Assembly (NCBI GenBank): GCA_966250335.1
Contig: CBINGZ010000050.1
Location: 1-39,089, forward strand
Length of the DNA stretch: 39,089 nucleotides
From: OLB7 sp966250335
GTDB taxonomy: Bacteria > Bacteroidota > Ignavibacteria > OLB7
Reading direction: 5' to 3'
Below, one piece after another: positions 8,311-16,051 of the stretch (position 1 is the stretch's first letter; each line of letters begins with the position of its first letter). The notes below the pieces were generated by a model. It saw only the letters and a list, made by a program, of their open reading frames with translations, made no database searches and was not told where the DNA came from. A program made the position numbers and the translations under genes.

Positions 8311-9588
8311 TCACAGTTCGCGGAACAACGATAAGTAATCCGATCCGACGTTCTTCCAGGTCATGCGGCGGCAATGCCGGTAGGCACGGCGGCCGATCTC
8401 GTTCCGCTCCTCGGGCCGCTCGATCAGATCGATCACCGCGTCGGCCAGAGCGCCGGGAGAGTTGAACTCGACGAGCATGCCGCGACCGTCGCCGAGAAGA
8501 TCCTCGGCATACCAGTATCTGGTGGAGACCACGGCGCGCCCCATGCCGGCGGCATAGGAGAGCGTGCCGCTTGATATCTGATCACGATATAGATAGGGCG
8601 TCACGTAGATATCGCAGGCCTTCAGATAATCACACACCTCGTCATCCGATAGATAGCGATTGTAGAAGACCACGTTGTCGCTGACCCCGAGCTCGCCCGC
8701 CCTGGCGACGAGACCCTCGCGGTAGCGCTCCCCCTCGTGCCGGACGATGCCGGGATGAGTGGCGCCGACGACCATGTAGAGAACATCGGGGTGATTCGCC
8801 GTGATCGCCGGCATCGCCTCGATCATCTGCTCGATCCCCTTGCTCGGTCCGATGAGACCGAAGGTCATGATGACCGTCTTCCCCTCGGCGCCGAACCGTC
8901 CCTTGTGTTCGTCCGCCTCGGCGTACTCCACGTCGGGGATGCCGTGCGGCACGAAGCTGACCCTGGAGGGGGAGATGCCGTAGACATCCCGCAGGATATC
9001 GATCGCCTTCGGCGTCAGCACGATCACGTGGTCCGATGCGTTCACCACCTCGATCGTCCTGTTACGATATTCCTCGGATGGATTGGAGAGAACCGTGTGG
9101 AGCGTCGTGACCACCGGCTTGCGGACGGCATGGATGAAGTCCAGCAGATGTCCCCCCTCCGATCCGCCGAAGATGCCGAACTCGTGCTGTACCGACACCG
9201 AATCGTATGAAGATGTATTGATATAGTGGGCCGCGGCCAGATAGGAGGCGCGGTCGTGCTTGCTGATTCTGTGAACGACTTCGTCGGGGAAGTCGACCGA
9301 CTCGATATCCTCTCCTACCGCGATAATCCCCATCTCCGCCCCGGCCGCGACCGAGCCGATCGCCTGGGCAAGATCCTCGGTAAATGTCGCGATGCCGCAC
9401 TGCTGAGGAGGATAGGTCGAGAGGAATGCGATATTCGGGGTTCTCCGGTTCGGAACGACCAGGGGAGCGTTTGCGGTCCTGGTCGGGAGTGTGACGACCT
9501 GATGCGCAGCCCTGCGGCCGAGAATCGTGGGTGCCATCAATGCCGATATATTTCTCCCCGCCTGTGACGGGTTGTTCAAAAGCTCCAT
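8311..9588 (-). CDS. GT4 family glycosyltransferase (first in operon)
   Basis: This 425-residue GT-B protein has a roughly 50-residue N-terminal extension. Then IAFLSTYPPQQCGIATFTED forms the first nucleotide-fold strand and glycine loop, VQHEFGIFGGSEG and TTLHTVL follow, and MTFGLIGPSKGIEQMIEA opens the C-terminal domain. The nucleotide-sugar site is DQISSGTLSYAAGMGRAV, a variant in which the first Glu of E-x7-E is replaced. This variant is seen in a group of GT4 proteins that occur with GH130 genes. There is no signal peptide or membrane segment. The start has AAGGAA 9 nt upstream. It is the first gene of a five-gene operon (gaps 38, 5, 133 and 19 bp). Confidence 0.9.
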   Translation of the reverse strand: MELLNNPSQAGRNISALMAPTILGRRAAHQVVTLPTRTANAPLVVPNRRTPNIAFLSTYPPQQCGIATFTEDLAQAIGSVAAGAEMGIIAVGEDIESVDFPDEVVHRISKHDRASYLAAAHYINTSSYDSVSVQHEFGIFGGSEGGHLLDFIHAVRKPVVTTLHTVLSNPSEEYRNRTIEVVNASDHVIVLTPKAIDILRDVYGISPSRVSFVPHGIPDVEYAEADEHKGRFGAEGKTVIMTFGLIGPSKGIEQMIEAMPAITANHPDVLYMVVGATHPGIVRHEGERYREGLVARAGELGVSDNVVFYNRYLSDDEVCDYLKACDIYVTPYLYRDQISSGTLSYAAGMGRAVVSTRYWYAEDLLGDGRGMLVEFNSPGALADAVIDLIERPEERNEIGRRAYRHCRRMTWKNVGSDYLSLFREL

Positions 9589-9876
9589 CGTTTCGATTCC
9601 TTAAAGAGTGGGTTATGATTCCGCATCCGTTGCCCTCCGGGTTGTAGTGCCCCCTTGTCCACGCGATTCCTGAATTCTCCCGCCCCGGCGTCCCGCCGGG
9701 TTGCGCAGCCTGCCGTCTGGAATAGTCGATACGACATGAGCGAACGGAGTATGCGGGCAGAGTGTCCTGTACTACAACGTCCGCGGCCCCCTTCCACGTT
9801 CCCTTCCGACCCCGATCCGATGTTACGATCGACGACACGATCGCCATCCGACATATCTCTTCGGAAGAGATCGCCG
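9589..9876 (-). other. Leader/promoter region of the GT4-GH130 operon
   Basis: No convincing ORF is present. The region holds a perfect 7-bp hairpin (CCCGGCG 9684-9690, CGCCGGG 9694-9700, triloop). It also holds two inverted copies of an ACTACAAC motif (9641-9650 as GTTGTAGTGC, and 9766-9779 as CCTGTACTACAACG). A similar sequence recurs at 6201-6227 inside the operon. No TAnnTTTG promoter box is visible, so the promoter is unassigned. Confidence 0.4.
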
Positions 9877-9912
9877 AAAAAAAGCCGGCCGCACGGAAAT
9901 CGTGCGGCCGGC
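9877..9912 (-). terminator. Intrinsic terminator after fumarase
   Basis: Read on the minus strand, GCCGGCCGCACG and CGTGCGGCCGGC form a perfect 12-bp stem with a 5-nt loop. The stem is followed by seven T residues. It lies 34 bp beyond the fumC stop and separates fumC from the GT4/GH130 operon on the same strand. Confidence 0.95.
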
Positions 9913-9945
9913 GCAATACGATCAAATTTCGCGGGATTCGGGAAC

Positions 9946-11337
9946 TCAGGCCTCCGGACCGATCATCTTCTCCGGACGGACCCAGTCGTTGAACTGGCCG
10001 TCGTCCAGCAGTCCCAGCTCCGTTGCGGCCTGGCGGAGGGTGGTTCCCTCCTTGTGGGCCTTCTTGGCGATCTTCGCCGCGTTGTCGTAGCCGATATGCG
10101 GGTTGAGCGCCGTGACCAGCATCAGCGAATTCTCCAGATGGCGCTGGATTCCGGCGGGATCGGGCTCGATGCCGACGGCGCAATGCTCGTTGAAGCTCTC
10201 GCACGCATCCCCCAGAAGCCTGACCGAGTTCAGAAGGTTGAAGATCATCACCGGCTTGAAGACGTTCAGCTCGAAGTTGCCGCTCATCCCGCCGACGGCG
10301 ATCGCCGCGTCGTTGCCGATCACCTGGGCGCAGACCATCGTCATCGCCTCCGACTGCGTCGGGTTGACCTTCCCCGGCATAATCGAGCTTCCCGGCTCGT
10401 TCTCCGGAATCCTGATCTCGCCGATCCCGCAGCGCGGTCCCGAGGCGAGCCAGCGGACGTCGTTGGCGATCTTCATCAGCGAACAGGCGAGCGTCTTCAG
10501 GGCGCCGGAGGCGAAGACGATCGCGTCGTGCGCGGCCAGCGACTCGAACTTGTTCGGAGCGGAGCGGAACGGGAGCCCGGTCAGCGAGGCGATCTTGGCG
10601 GCGGCCTTCTCGGCGAACTCGGGATGGGTGTTCAGCCCGGTTCCCACCGCCGTCCCCCCGAGTGCCAGCTCGTAGAGGCCGTCGAGGGCGACGTTGATCC
10701 GCTTCAGGTCGTTGTCGAGCTGCTGGACCCATCCGGAGATCTCCTGTCCCAGGGTCAGCGGCGTGGCGTCCATCAGGTGGGTGCGGCCGATCTTGACGAT
10801 GTTCATGAACTCCACGCTCTTCTGGTGGAGCGTCTCGCGCAGCCCCTGCACGCGCGGGGTCAGATGGCGCACGATCCTCTCCGCCGCGGCGATATGCATC
10901 GCGGTGGGAAACGTGTCGTTGGAGCTCTGCGCCTTGTTGACGTCGTCGTTCGGGTGGATCGGCTTCTTGGTCCCCATCTCACCGCCGGCCATCTCGATGG
11001 CGCGGTTGGAGATCACCTCGTTGGCGTTCATGTTGGTCTGCGTGCCGCTGCCGGTCTGCCAGACGACGAGGGGGAAATGATCATCCAGCTTGCCGTCGAT
11101 CACCTCGTCGGCGGCGCGTGCTATCAGGTCGGCCTTCTCCTCCGAGAGAAGTCCCAGTTCCATGTTCGTGAGGGATGCCGCCTTCTTCAGCACGCCCAGG
11201 GCGCGGATCATCTCGCGGGGGAAGCGATCGCCGCCGATCTTGAAGTTGTCGAGCGAGCGCGCCGTCTGCGCCCCGTAGTAGCGATCGGAGGGGACCTGCA
11301 CCTGTCCCATCGTATCGCTTTCGATTCTGTAGCTCAT
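9946..11337 (-). CDS. fumC: Class II fumarate hydratase
   Basis: This 463-residue enzyme interconverts fumarate and malate without an iron-sulfur cluster. It carries WQTGSGTQTNMNANEV (residues 93-108), HPNDDVNKAQSSNDTFPT (128-145), KIGRTHLMDATPLTLGQE (182-199, His187 in the catalytic dyad region) and the superfamily signature GSSIMPGKVNP (316-326). The length is that of typical FumC. It lies 60 bp downstream of a GNAT gene on the same strand and ends in a strong terminator. TCA-cycle fumarase is the obvious role. Aspartase-like activity is unlikely, given the fumarase-type SSNDTFPT and GRTHLMDATP blocks. Confidence 0.97.
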   Translation of the reverse strand: MSYRIESDTMGQVQVPSDRYYGAQTARSLDNFKIGGDRFPREMIRALGVLKKAASLTNMELGLLSEEKADLIARAADEVIDGKLDDHFPLVVWQTGSGTQTNMNANEVISNRAIEMAGGEMGTKKPIHPNDDVNKAQSSNDTFPTAMHIAAAERIVRHLTPRVQGLRETLHQKSVEFMNIVKIGRTHLMDATPLTLGQEISGWVQQLDNDLKRINVALDGLYELALGGTAVGTGLNTHPEFAEKAAAKIASLTGLPFRSAPNKFESLAAHDAIVFASGALKTLACSLMKIANDVRWLASGPRCGIGEIRIPENEPGSSIMPGKVNPTQSEAMTMVCAQVIGNDAAIAVGGMSGNFELNVFKPVMIFNLLNSVRLLGDACESFNEHCAVGIEPDPAGIQRHLENSLMLVTALNPHIGYDNAAKIAKKAHKEGTTLRQAATELGLLDDGQFNDWVRPEKMIGPEA

Positions 11338-11397
11338 GACGAGTCGTTGAGATTGTATGTGTTGGGAGAAGTCTGTTCAGGACGAATATCGCCGGCC

Positions 11398-11847
11398 TCA
11401 TGTTCCGGAAGCCGGCTCGTCCCCCCACCGCACGCCGTACCAGTTCGTGCCGGGAGGTTTCTCGCCGATCACCCAGTTGGAGAAACCGAGCGAGTCGAAG
11501 AACGGGAGCAGGTCGACCGAGGCGCGCCCGCTGAGCCGTTGAAGCTTCATGTGGGAGATCGCCTTGCGCACCAGGGCGGAGCCGACCCCCTGCCGCTGGG
11601 CGCCGTCGTGGACGTGGAGATGGAGCAGCGTCCCTCCCCGATCGTCGTCTATCCTGAGACCGATGAGCCCCTGCAGGTTGTCGTCGTCGTCGATCGCCCC
11701 GTAGAGGCGCATCCCCTCGTCGTCGTGATAGCGCTGGAGGATACGATCCAGCATCTCGTCGTTCGGATACGGAAGCGCGCCCCACATCATCGATCGGACC
11801 GGCTCGGTCTCGTAATGCGGTTTCGCGTCGAAGAATCTGACGTTCAT
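11398..11847 (-). CDS. GNAT family N-acetyltransferase
   Basis: This 149-residue protein fits the Gcn5-related acetyltransferase fold. LLHLHVHDGAQRQGVGSALV (about 74-93) contains the acetyl-CoA pyrophosphate-binding motif A (Q/RxxGxG/A). A beta-strand, then LPFFDSLGFS (motif B region, common in GNATs as Y/FxxxGF), follows. The acceptor substrate cannot be predicted. It starts with ATG at 11847 and precedes fumC by 60 bp, so the two may be co-transcribed. It is divergent from the lipoprotein gene at 12045. Confidence 0.85.
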   Translation of the reverse strand: MNVRFFDAKPHYETEPVRSMMWGALPYPNDEMLDRILQRYHDDEGMRLYGAIDDDDNLQGLIGLRIDDDRGGTLLHLHVHDGAQRQGVGSALVRKAISHMKLQRLSGRASVDLLPFFDSLGFSNWVIGEKPPGTNWYGVRWGDEPASGT

Positions 11848-11984
11848 GATCGCCTCGGCCTGTTGACAAAGCGTGTGTCGGGGGCGAATCTAGTGATAAT
11901 CCGGGGAACTGTCCGGGAAGAAGGAGGTCCCCTCCCCCATGACCGCCTGTTACAACGATCCCCTCGCTTGTCAACCAAATGAAG

Positions 11985-12010
11985 CCTTATGGGTCATACG
12001 TCTCATAAGG
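11985..12010. promoter_or_regulatory. Inverted repeat upstream of the DUF7282-like lipoprotein gene
   Basis: CCTTATG (11985-11991) and CATAAGG (12004-12010) are perfect 7-bp arms 12 bp apart, 34 bp before the ATG. The arms are unusually AT-rich for the surroundings. They could be an operator for a dimeric regulator or an mRNA hairpin. There is no direct evidence for either. Confidence 0.4.
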
Positions 12011-12044
12011 AGACTTCCGAAGGAACCAAGATCTCAGATACATC

Positions 12045-13178
12045 ATGCGATTCAGAACATTCCATACGGCAATCCTCGCCCTGCTTGCCGTCGTCCTGGC
12101 CGGCTGCGATCCCGATCCGATCGACCCGGACTCGTTCGACAACAAGGTCACGGTCTCCTCCTCGGTGACCCCCGACAACGGAGGGGTCTCCATCACCCGC
12201 GTCGCCTCCAGGACGGCCGGCTGGCTCGTGATCCGACGCGACAACGGAAGCAACGCCCCGCTCATGACGGGAGAGATAGGACGCACCGCGATACAGATCG
12301 GCGTCTACAACAATGTGGCGGTTCCCCTTTCGATCGAGCCGACCAACGGCCAGAAGCTCTGGGCGACGCTCCATACGGATGACGGAGTCGTCGGGACCTA
12401 CGAGTATACGGGAGCGGGATCGGCCGATCAGCCGGCGCTCGACAGCCTCGGGAACCAGGTCACCGCATCCTTTACAATCAGCATGGCGACCCCCTCGGTG
12501 ACCGCCGCACGCCAGACCCCTTCGAGCGGGTCGGTGACGCTTCAGGTGACGGCGGCCGAGGATGGCTGGCTGGCGCTCTACTCGAGCGGAGGGAACGGAG
12601 AGCCCTCCACCCTGATCGGTCGGGCGCACGTCAACCGGGGAAGCAACGGCGGCGTCATGGTGAAGATGGATACGCTCGCCTCGAAGGCGGTCGACGCCGG
12701 GGGGAAGCTCTGGGGCGTTCTTCATGTCGATCGCGGGGTCGAGGGGACGTTCGAATTTCCCGGCACGGACTTTGAAGTGAAAGTGAACGGCACGGTCGTC
12801 CGCAGCTCCTTCACGATCGACGGCGCCTCCCCCTCCGTGGTGACGACGCCGAAGCGGATCGTGAGCCAGGCGGTCTCCGTCGACAGGGTCGACGCGGCGA
12901 CGCTCGGCTGGATCGTGGTGCATGAGACCGACGGGAACGGCGATCCTATCCTTGGAACATCGATCGGCCGGGCGCGCGTGGGGATCGGAACGAATCTCAA
13001 CATCCCGGTTTCGCTCGAAAAGACGGTCGCCGCCGGCACGCTGCTGATGGCCGTGCTCCACAGGGATGACGGCTCGGTGGGACGCTACGAGTATCAGGGG
13101 AGCGGATCGACCGACGCCCCCGTGATCGATCCGGGCACCTCGTTCCCGGTGCAGGTAGGGTTCAGAATTCTTCAGTGA
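12045..13178 (+). CDS. Lipoprotein with three DUF7282-like repeats
   Basis: This 377-residue protein has a lipoprotein signal peptide (MRFRTFHTAILALLAVVLAG, then Cys21; lipobox LAGC) with Asp at +2. The mature part is three repeats of about 110 residues (about 35-145, 148-250 and 255-377). Each repeat has a W(L/I)V/ALY strand, an IGR(A/T) turn, a V-rich strand, LWATLHTDDGVVGTYEY or its equivalent (LWGVLHVDRGVEGTFEF; LMAVLHRDDGSVGRYEY), and a closing SFTI/GFRI strand. This pattern matches DUF7282, best known from haloarchaeal surface proteins. The function is unknown; a beta-sandwich surface or periplasmic role is inferred. The start is set by the signal peptide; there is no strong ribosome-binding site. 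Confidence 0.85.
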   Translation: MRFRTFHTAILALLAVVLAGCDPDPIDPDSFDNKVTVSSSVTPDNGGVSITRVASRTAGWLVIRRDNGSNAPLMTGEIGRTAIQIGVYNNVAVPLSIEPTNGQKLWATLHTDDGVVGTYEYTGAGSADQPALDSLGNQVTASFTISMATPSVTAARQTPSSGSVTLQVTAAEDGWLALYSSGGNGEPSTLIGRAHVNRGSNGGVMVKMDTLASKAVDAGGKLWGVLHVDRGVEGTFEFPGTDFEVKVNGTVVRSSFTIDGASPSVVTTPKRIVSQAVSVDRVDAATLGWIVVHETDGNGDPILGTSIGRARVGIGTNLNIPVSLEKTVAAGTLLMAVLHRDDGSVGRYEYQGSGSTDAPVIDPGTSFPVQVGFRILQ

Positions 13179-13425
13179 CGATGAGGGCGCCGCTTCAACC
13201 GGAAGCGCGTTTGCGAGTCGTACCAATGTGTTGACGGATATCACGATGATCCCCGGTCGGGGAATGTTTCGATATCGCCCGGTCGTTATGTAAGTAGCGA
13301 TCGAGCCCGCAGAACTCTTTGAGGATAATGATGAAGGATGCTCTCGATCGTATGGTTATGCCCGTGTCGTCTCAATTCCCGTCAAGCGGGGGGCCGGCCG
13401 GCGATGAATTCCACAGGAGGATGCT
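13179..13425 (+). other. Intergenic region before the helical hypothetical gene
   Basis: No gene is supported in these 247 bp. A short hairpin CCCCGGTCGGGG at about 13252-13263 lies between two GATATC copies and might end the lipoprotein transcript, but it has no T-run. A perfect AGGAGG at 13415-13420 serves the next gene. Confidence 0.3.
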
Positions 13426-14118
13426 ATGTATATCTCAACATGTGATAGAGCGCTGGGCGAACCGTTTCGCCCGTCTGCATACGATTTTCTTGCAAGGATG
13501 GCCGCACCGTTCTACAGAGTCGCGGAAGCGGTCACCAGCTTATTCATGGTAGCGGAGGATGATGTGGAGGAACGTTACGACGAGGTGGAGGAGAACGTGG
13601 AAGCGGGAGTCTATCCGACCGACTCGATGGCGCTGACGATGCTCGGCAGTCGGGTCAACGCAATGGAGATCCGGAAGAGGATCGGAGCACTGGAACGCCG
13701 CGTGCGGCTGATGCGGTCGACGATCAAGGTGTCGTGCCGCGCCATCCGTCGCGTTCCGGTCGCGTCACGCGAGTTTTCGTTCGAGGGTTACCTGGACGTG
13801 CTCGCCCGCGCCCGGCAGCGGACCGATGAGCTCTGGAGCGAAGGGATGTCGCTGGTGAACGAGCTGAGGGTCTCCCCCGCTTCCGACGTCGAGTCGAAGC
13901 TGAGGGGGATCGAGAGGGAGATGGAGGCGATCGCCGCTGCGCTGGACCGGAACCACAATCTGATGATGGCCGTGGTGATCCGTACCGCCCGTCGGGCGCC
14001 CGATCTGGCCGAGGCGTTCCGCTCCGGAGCGTTCGAGCTTTCCGAACGGCTGCCGAGAAGGGAGGAGCGGATCGTGCCGCAGCAGCAGGTAATGCATGAG
14101 ATGCGGAGAGCCGCGTAG
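13426..14118 (+). CDS. Hypothetical helical protein, function unknown
   Basis: I do not recognise this 230-residue protein. It has no signal peptide or membrane segment. Residues about 40-60 are strongly acidic (AEDDVEERYDEVEENVEA). The rest is charged, largely helical sequence with heptad-like stretches (MEIRKRIGALERRVRLMRS, about 85-103; SKLRGIEREMEAIAAAL, about 160-176) and a basic C-terminus (RLPRREERIV). This suggests a coiled-coil, oligomeric cytoplasmic protein. Translation is well supported by AGGAGG 5 nt before the ATG. It converges with the BON-domain gene across a shared bidirectional terminator. Confidence 0.7.
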   Translation: MYISTCDRALGEPFRPSAYDFLARMAAPFYRVAEAVTSLFMVAEDDVEERYDEVEENVEAGVYPTDSMALTMLGSRVNAMEIRKRIGALERRVRLMRSTIKVSCRAIRRVPVASREFSFEGYLDVLARARQRTDELWSEGMSLVNELRVSPASDVESKLRGIEREMEAIAAALDRNHNLMMAVVIRTARRAPDLAEAFRSGAFELSERLPRREERIVPQQQVMHEMRRAA

Positions 14119-14191
14119 ATCGGACGGAAGCCGACCGTGAAGAGGCATGAATATCGTGTTCAGCCAAATATATCGATTGACGATCATAAGA

Positions 14192-14227
14192 AACGAGCCC
14201 GCCCTGTCTGACAGAGGCGGGCTCGTT
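14192..14227. terminator. Bidirectional terminator between convergent genes
   Basis: AACGAGCCCGCC (14192-14203) and GGCGGGCTCGTT (14216-14227) form a 12-bp perfect stem with a 12-nt loop. T-rich sequence follows on both strands (TTCGTTTCC on plus, TTTCTTATG on minus). It lies between the stop codons of the gene at 13426-14118 and the BON gene at 14286-15908. Confidence 0.85.
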
Positions 14228-14285
14228 CGTTTCCTCTCCGGACCGGAATGTTACACGACACCCCGGTCCGGTTCCGGCTCGTCGA

Positions 14286-15908
14286 TTACTTCGACTTGCC
14301 GGTCTGTCCCTGACCCTTGTTCTGCGCGGACTGTCCCTCCCCCTGCGAGCTCGAGGCCGAGAGGCTCTGGCTCTGCGAGCCGTTCTCCCGGTTCTCGTTC
14401 TGCTGCGACGATCCCTCGTTCTGACGTCCGTTCGATTCTTCACGGTTCTGTCCCTGTCCCTGAAGCTGGGAGCCTCCCTTCTGCCCGTTGCTCTCCGGAG
14501 AGATGCGGAGCTGGTTGAGGACTTCCTTCACCCCCGAAAGAGACTCGATGATCTCCTCGGCATGACGCTTCGCCTGGCGGCTCTCGATGGAGCCGGTGAG
14601 GGTCACTTCCCCACCTTTCACCTCGACCTCCACCTCGCTGGCGTCGATATGGCTATCCTGGGTAAGACGGTCGCAGACCTCCTCCTTGATCCTGTCGTCG
14701 GAGCGCTTGTAGCCCTTGGGGCCGCGTCCCGAGTGCGGACCACCCTGCTCGCCGCTCGAGGAGCCGCCGCCCCACTGTCCCTGCGACATGGTTCCGCTCG
14801 TCCCCTGGCTCCCCCACGAGGAACCGCCGGTCGAACCGCCGCCGTAACCGCTCTGGCCGCCCCACTGGCTGCCGCCGGTCGAACCGCCGCCGTAACCGCC
14901 CTGATTGTCCCACGAGGAGCCGCCGCCGTAACCGCCCTGGCTGCCGCCGGTCGAACCACCGCCGTAACCGCCCTGGCTGCCGCCCATCGAGCCGCCGCCG
15001 TAACCGCCCTGGCTGCCGCCCATCGAGCTGCCGCCGTAGCCGCCCTGGCTGCCGCCGGTCGAGCCGCCCCACTGACCGCCCTGGCTACCGCCCATCGAGC
15101 CGCCGCCGTAGCTGCTCTGGCTGCCGCCGGTCGAGCCGCCCCACTGACCGCCCTGGCTACCACCGGTCGAGCCGCCGTAACCACCCTGGCCGCCGAGATT
15201 ACCCTGGCCGCCGAAACCGCTCTGGCCGCCCCACTGACCGCCGTGTCCGCCCTGAGTTCCGAGGTTCCCCTCTCCCCCGTACATCCCCTGGCCGCCGTAT
15301 TCACTCTGGTCGCTCCCCTGGCCGCCCCAGCCGCGGTTACCGTAGTCGCCACGACCGCCCTGGCTTTCCTGGCTTCCGCCGAAGTTGCTCTGGCCGCCGA
15401 GATTACCCTGACCGCCCCAGCGGCCGCTCTGGCCTCCTTCATAACCGCCCTGGCCGCCCCACTGACCGCCGCCGCTCTGGCCGCCGCGACCGCCCGACTC
15501 GCGGCCCGACTCACGTCCCTGGCCCCAGTCGCCCTGGGAGCCCCGGCTCATCGAGCCTTCCTCGTCCCATCCGCGACGGTACCCGCCCGAGCTTCCCCAC
15601 GAGGAGCCCGACTCCTCGTTCTCGTACCCCCGGCCCCCCTGGTTCCCTTCGTTCCCCCAGCGACCGCCGCGGTTCCCTTCGTAACCGCCACGGCCACCCT
15701 GACCTTCGTAGCCGGACGTCTCCCACGACCCGCCCATGCTCTCACGCCCGCGGCCCCCTCCCTGTCCGGACTGGGAGCCGAATCGTCCTCCTTCGTTCTC
15801 CCACTCTCCTTCGTTCCATCGGCCGCGTCCCTGGCCGCGGTTTCCTTCATTGCCCCTCTCGTTGTGGCGGGAGCCGCCGTTGTTGCGCTCGTTATAATTA
15901 TGCTGCAT
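14286..15908 (-). CDS. Glycine-rich low-complexity protein with BON domain
   Basis: This 540-residue protein has two parts. Residues about 1-395 are low complexity: first Arg/Asn/Glu/Gly-rich with RGG-like turns (GNEGNRGQGRGRWNEGEWE), then near-perfect 12-residue repeats of the type GGSQGGYGGGST/M. Residues about 395-468 are a BON domain, introduced by GRGPKGYKRSDDRIKEEVC and containing VEVEVKGGEVTLTGSIESR and the GVKEVLNQLRI end. A Gln/Asn/Ser-rich tail follows. BON domains bind membranes or lipids in OsmY-type proteins. Here no signal peptide is seen, so location is uncertain. The ATG at 15908 has AGGAGAAGAG upstream; a longer frame to 16025 is rejected. It is 143 bp downstream of a second Gly-rich gene, with a strong hairpin in between. 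A stress or condensate-forming role is speculative. Confidence 0.88.
   Translation of the reverse strand: MQHNYNERNNGGSRHNERGNEGNRGQGRGRWNEGEWENEGGRFGSQSGQGGGRGRESMGGSWETSGYEGQGGRGGYEGNRGGRWGNEGNQGGRGYENEESGSSWGSSGGYRRGWDEEGSMSRGSQGDWGQGRESGRESGGRGGQSGGGQWGGQGGYEGGQSGRWGGQGNLGGQSNFGGSQESQGGRGDYGNRGWGGQGSDQSEYGGQGMYGGEGNLGTQGGHGGQWGGQSGFGGQGNLGGQGGYGGSTGGSQGGQWGGSTGGSQSSYGGGSMGGSQGGQWGGSTGGSQGGYGGSSMGGSQGGYGGGSMGGSQGGYGGGSTGGSQGGYGGGSSWDNQGGYGGGSTGGSQWGGQSGYGGGSTGGSSWGSQGTSGTMSQGQWGGGSSSGEQGGPHSGRGPKGYKRSDDRIKEEVCDRLTQDSHIDASEVEVEVKGGEVTLTGSIESRQAKRHAEEIIESLSGVKEVLNQLRISPESNGQKGGSQLQGQGQNREESNGRQNEGSSQQNENRENGSQSQSLSASSSQGEGQSAQNKGQGQTGKSK
14821..15180 (-). repeat. 36-bp coding tandem repeats in the BON-domain gene
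   Basis: The DNA repeats a 36-bp unit (in plus-strand order, CCGCCGTAACCGCCCTGGCT followed by 16 more bases), encoding GGSQGGYGGGS(T/M). Third positions vary little, which points to recent expansion by slippage or recombination. Copy number is likely to vary between strains. Confidence 0.8.
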
Positions 15909-15957
15909 GGTCTCTTCTCCTGTGAATGGAATGCTTCGTGTCGTTGTATGATATGGT

Positions 15958-15986
15958 GCGCCGCCGGGCGGAACGCCCGGCGGCGC
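15958..15986 (-). other. Strong stem-loop between the two Gly-rich genes
   Basis: GCGCCGCCGGGCG (15958-15970) and CGCCCGGCGGCGC (15974-15986) form perfect 13-bp arms around a 3-nt loop, 65 bp after the stop of the upstream gene. No T-run follows on the minus strand. It may be an mRNA-stability or partial-termination element that sets unequal expression of the pair. Confidence 0.6.
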
Positions 15987-16051
15987 AAGGCGGTTGAATC
16001 TTCTGCTCCACCGGTATTTCCGCATGGAGCGATATGTTCCCTTACGGGACT

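Noticed and set aside
9655..11982. 775-codon plus-strand ORF across fumC and the GNAT gene
   Set aside because: It is an antisense shadow of two well-identified genes and shows no protein-family pattern.
14160..14175. TATATTTG on the minus strand as a promoter
   Set aside because: It points into the antisense strand of the helical protein gene and no minus-strand gene follows, so it is probably a chance AT-rich match.
14821..15180. 36-bp repeats resembling a CRISPR array
   Set aside because: The units are contiguous, with no unique spacers, and encode in-frame Gly-rich peptide repeats.
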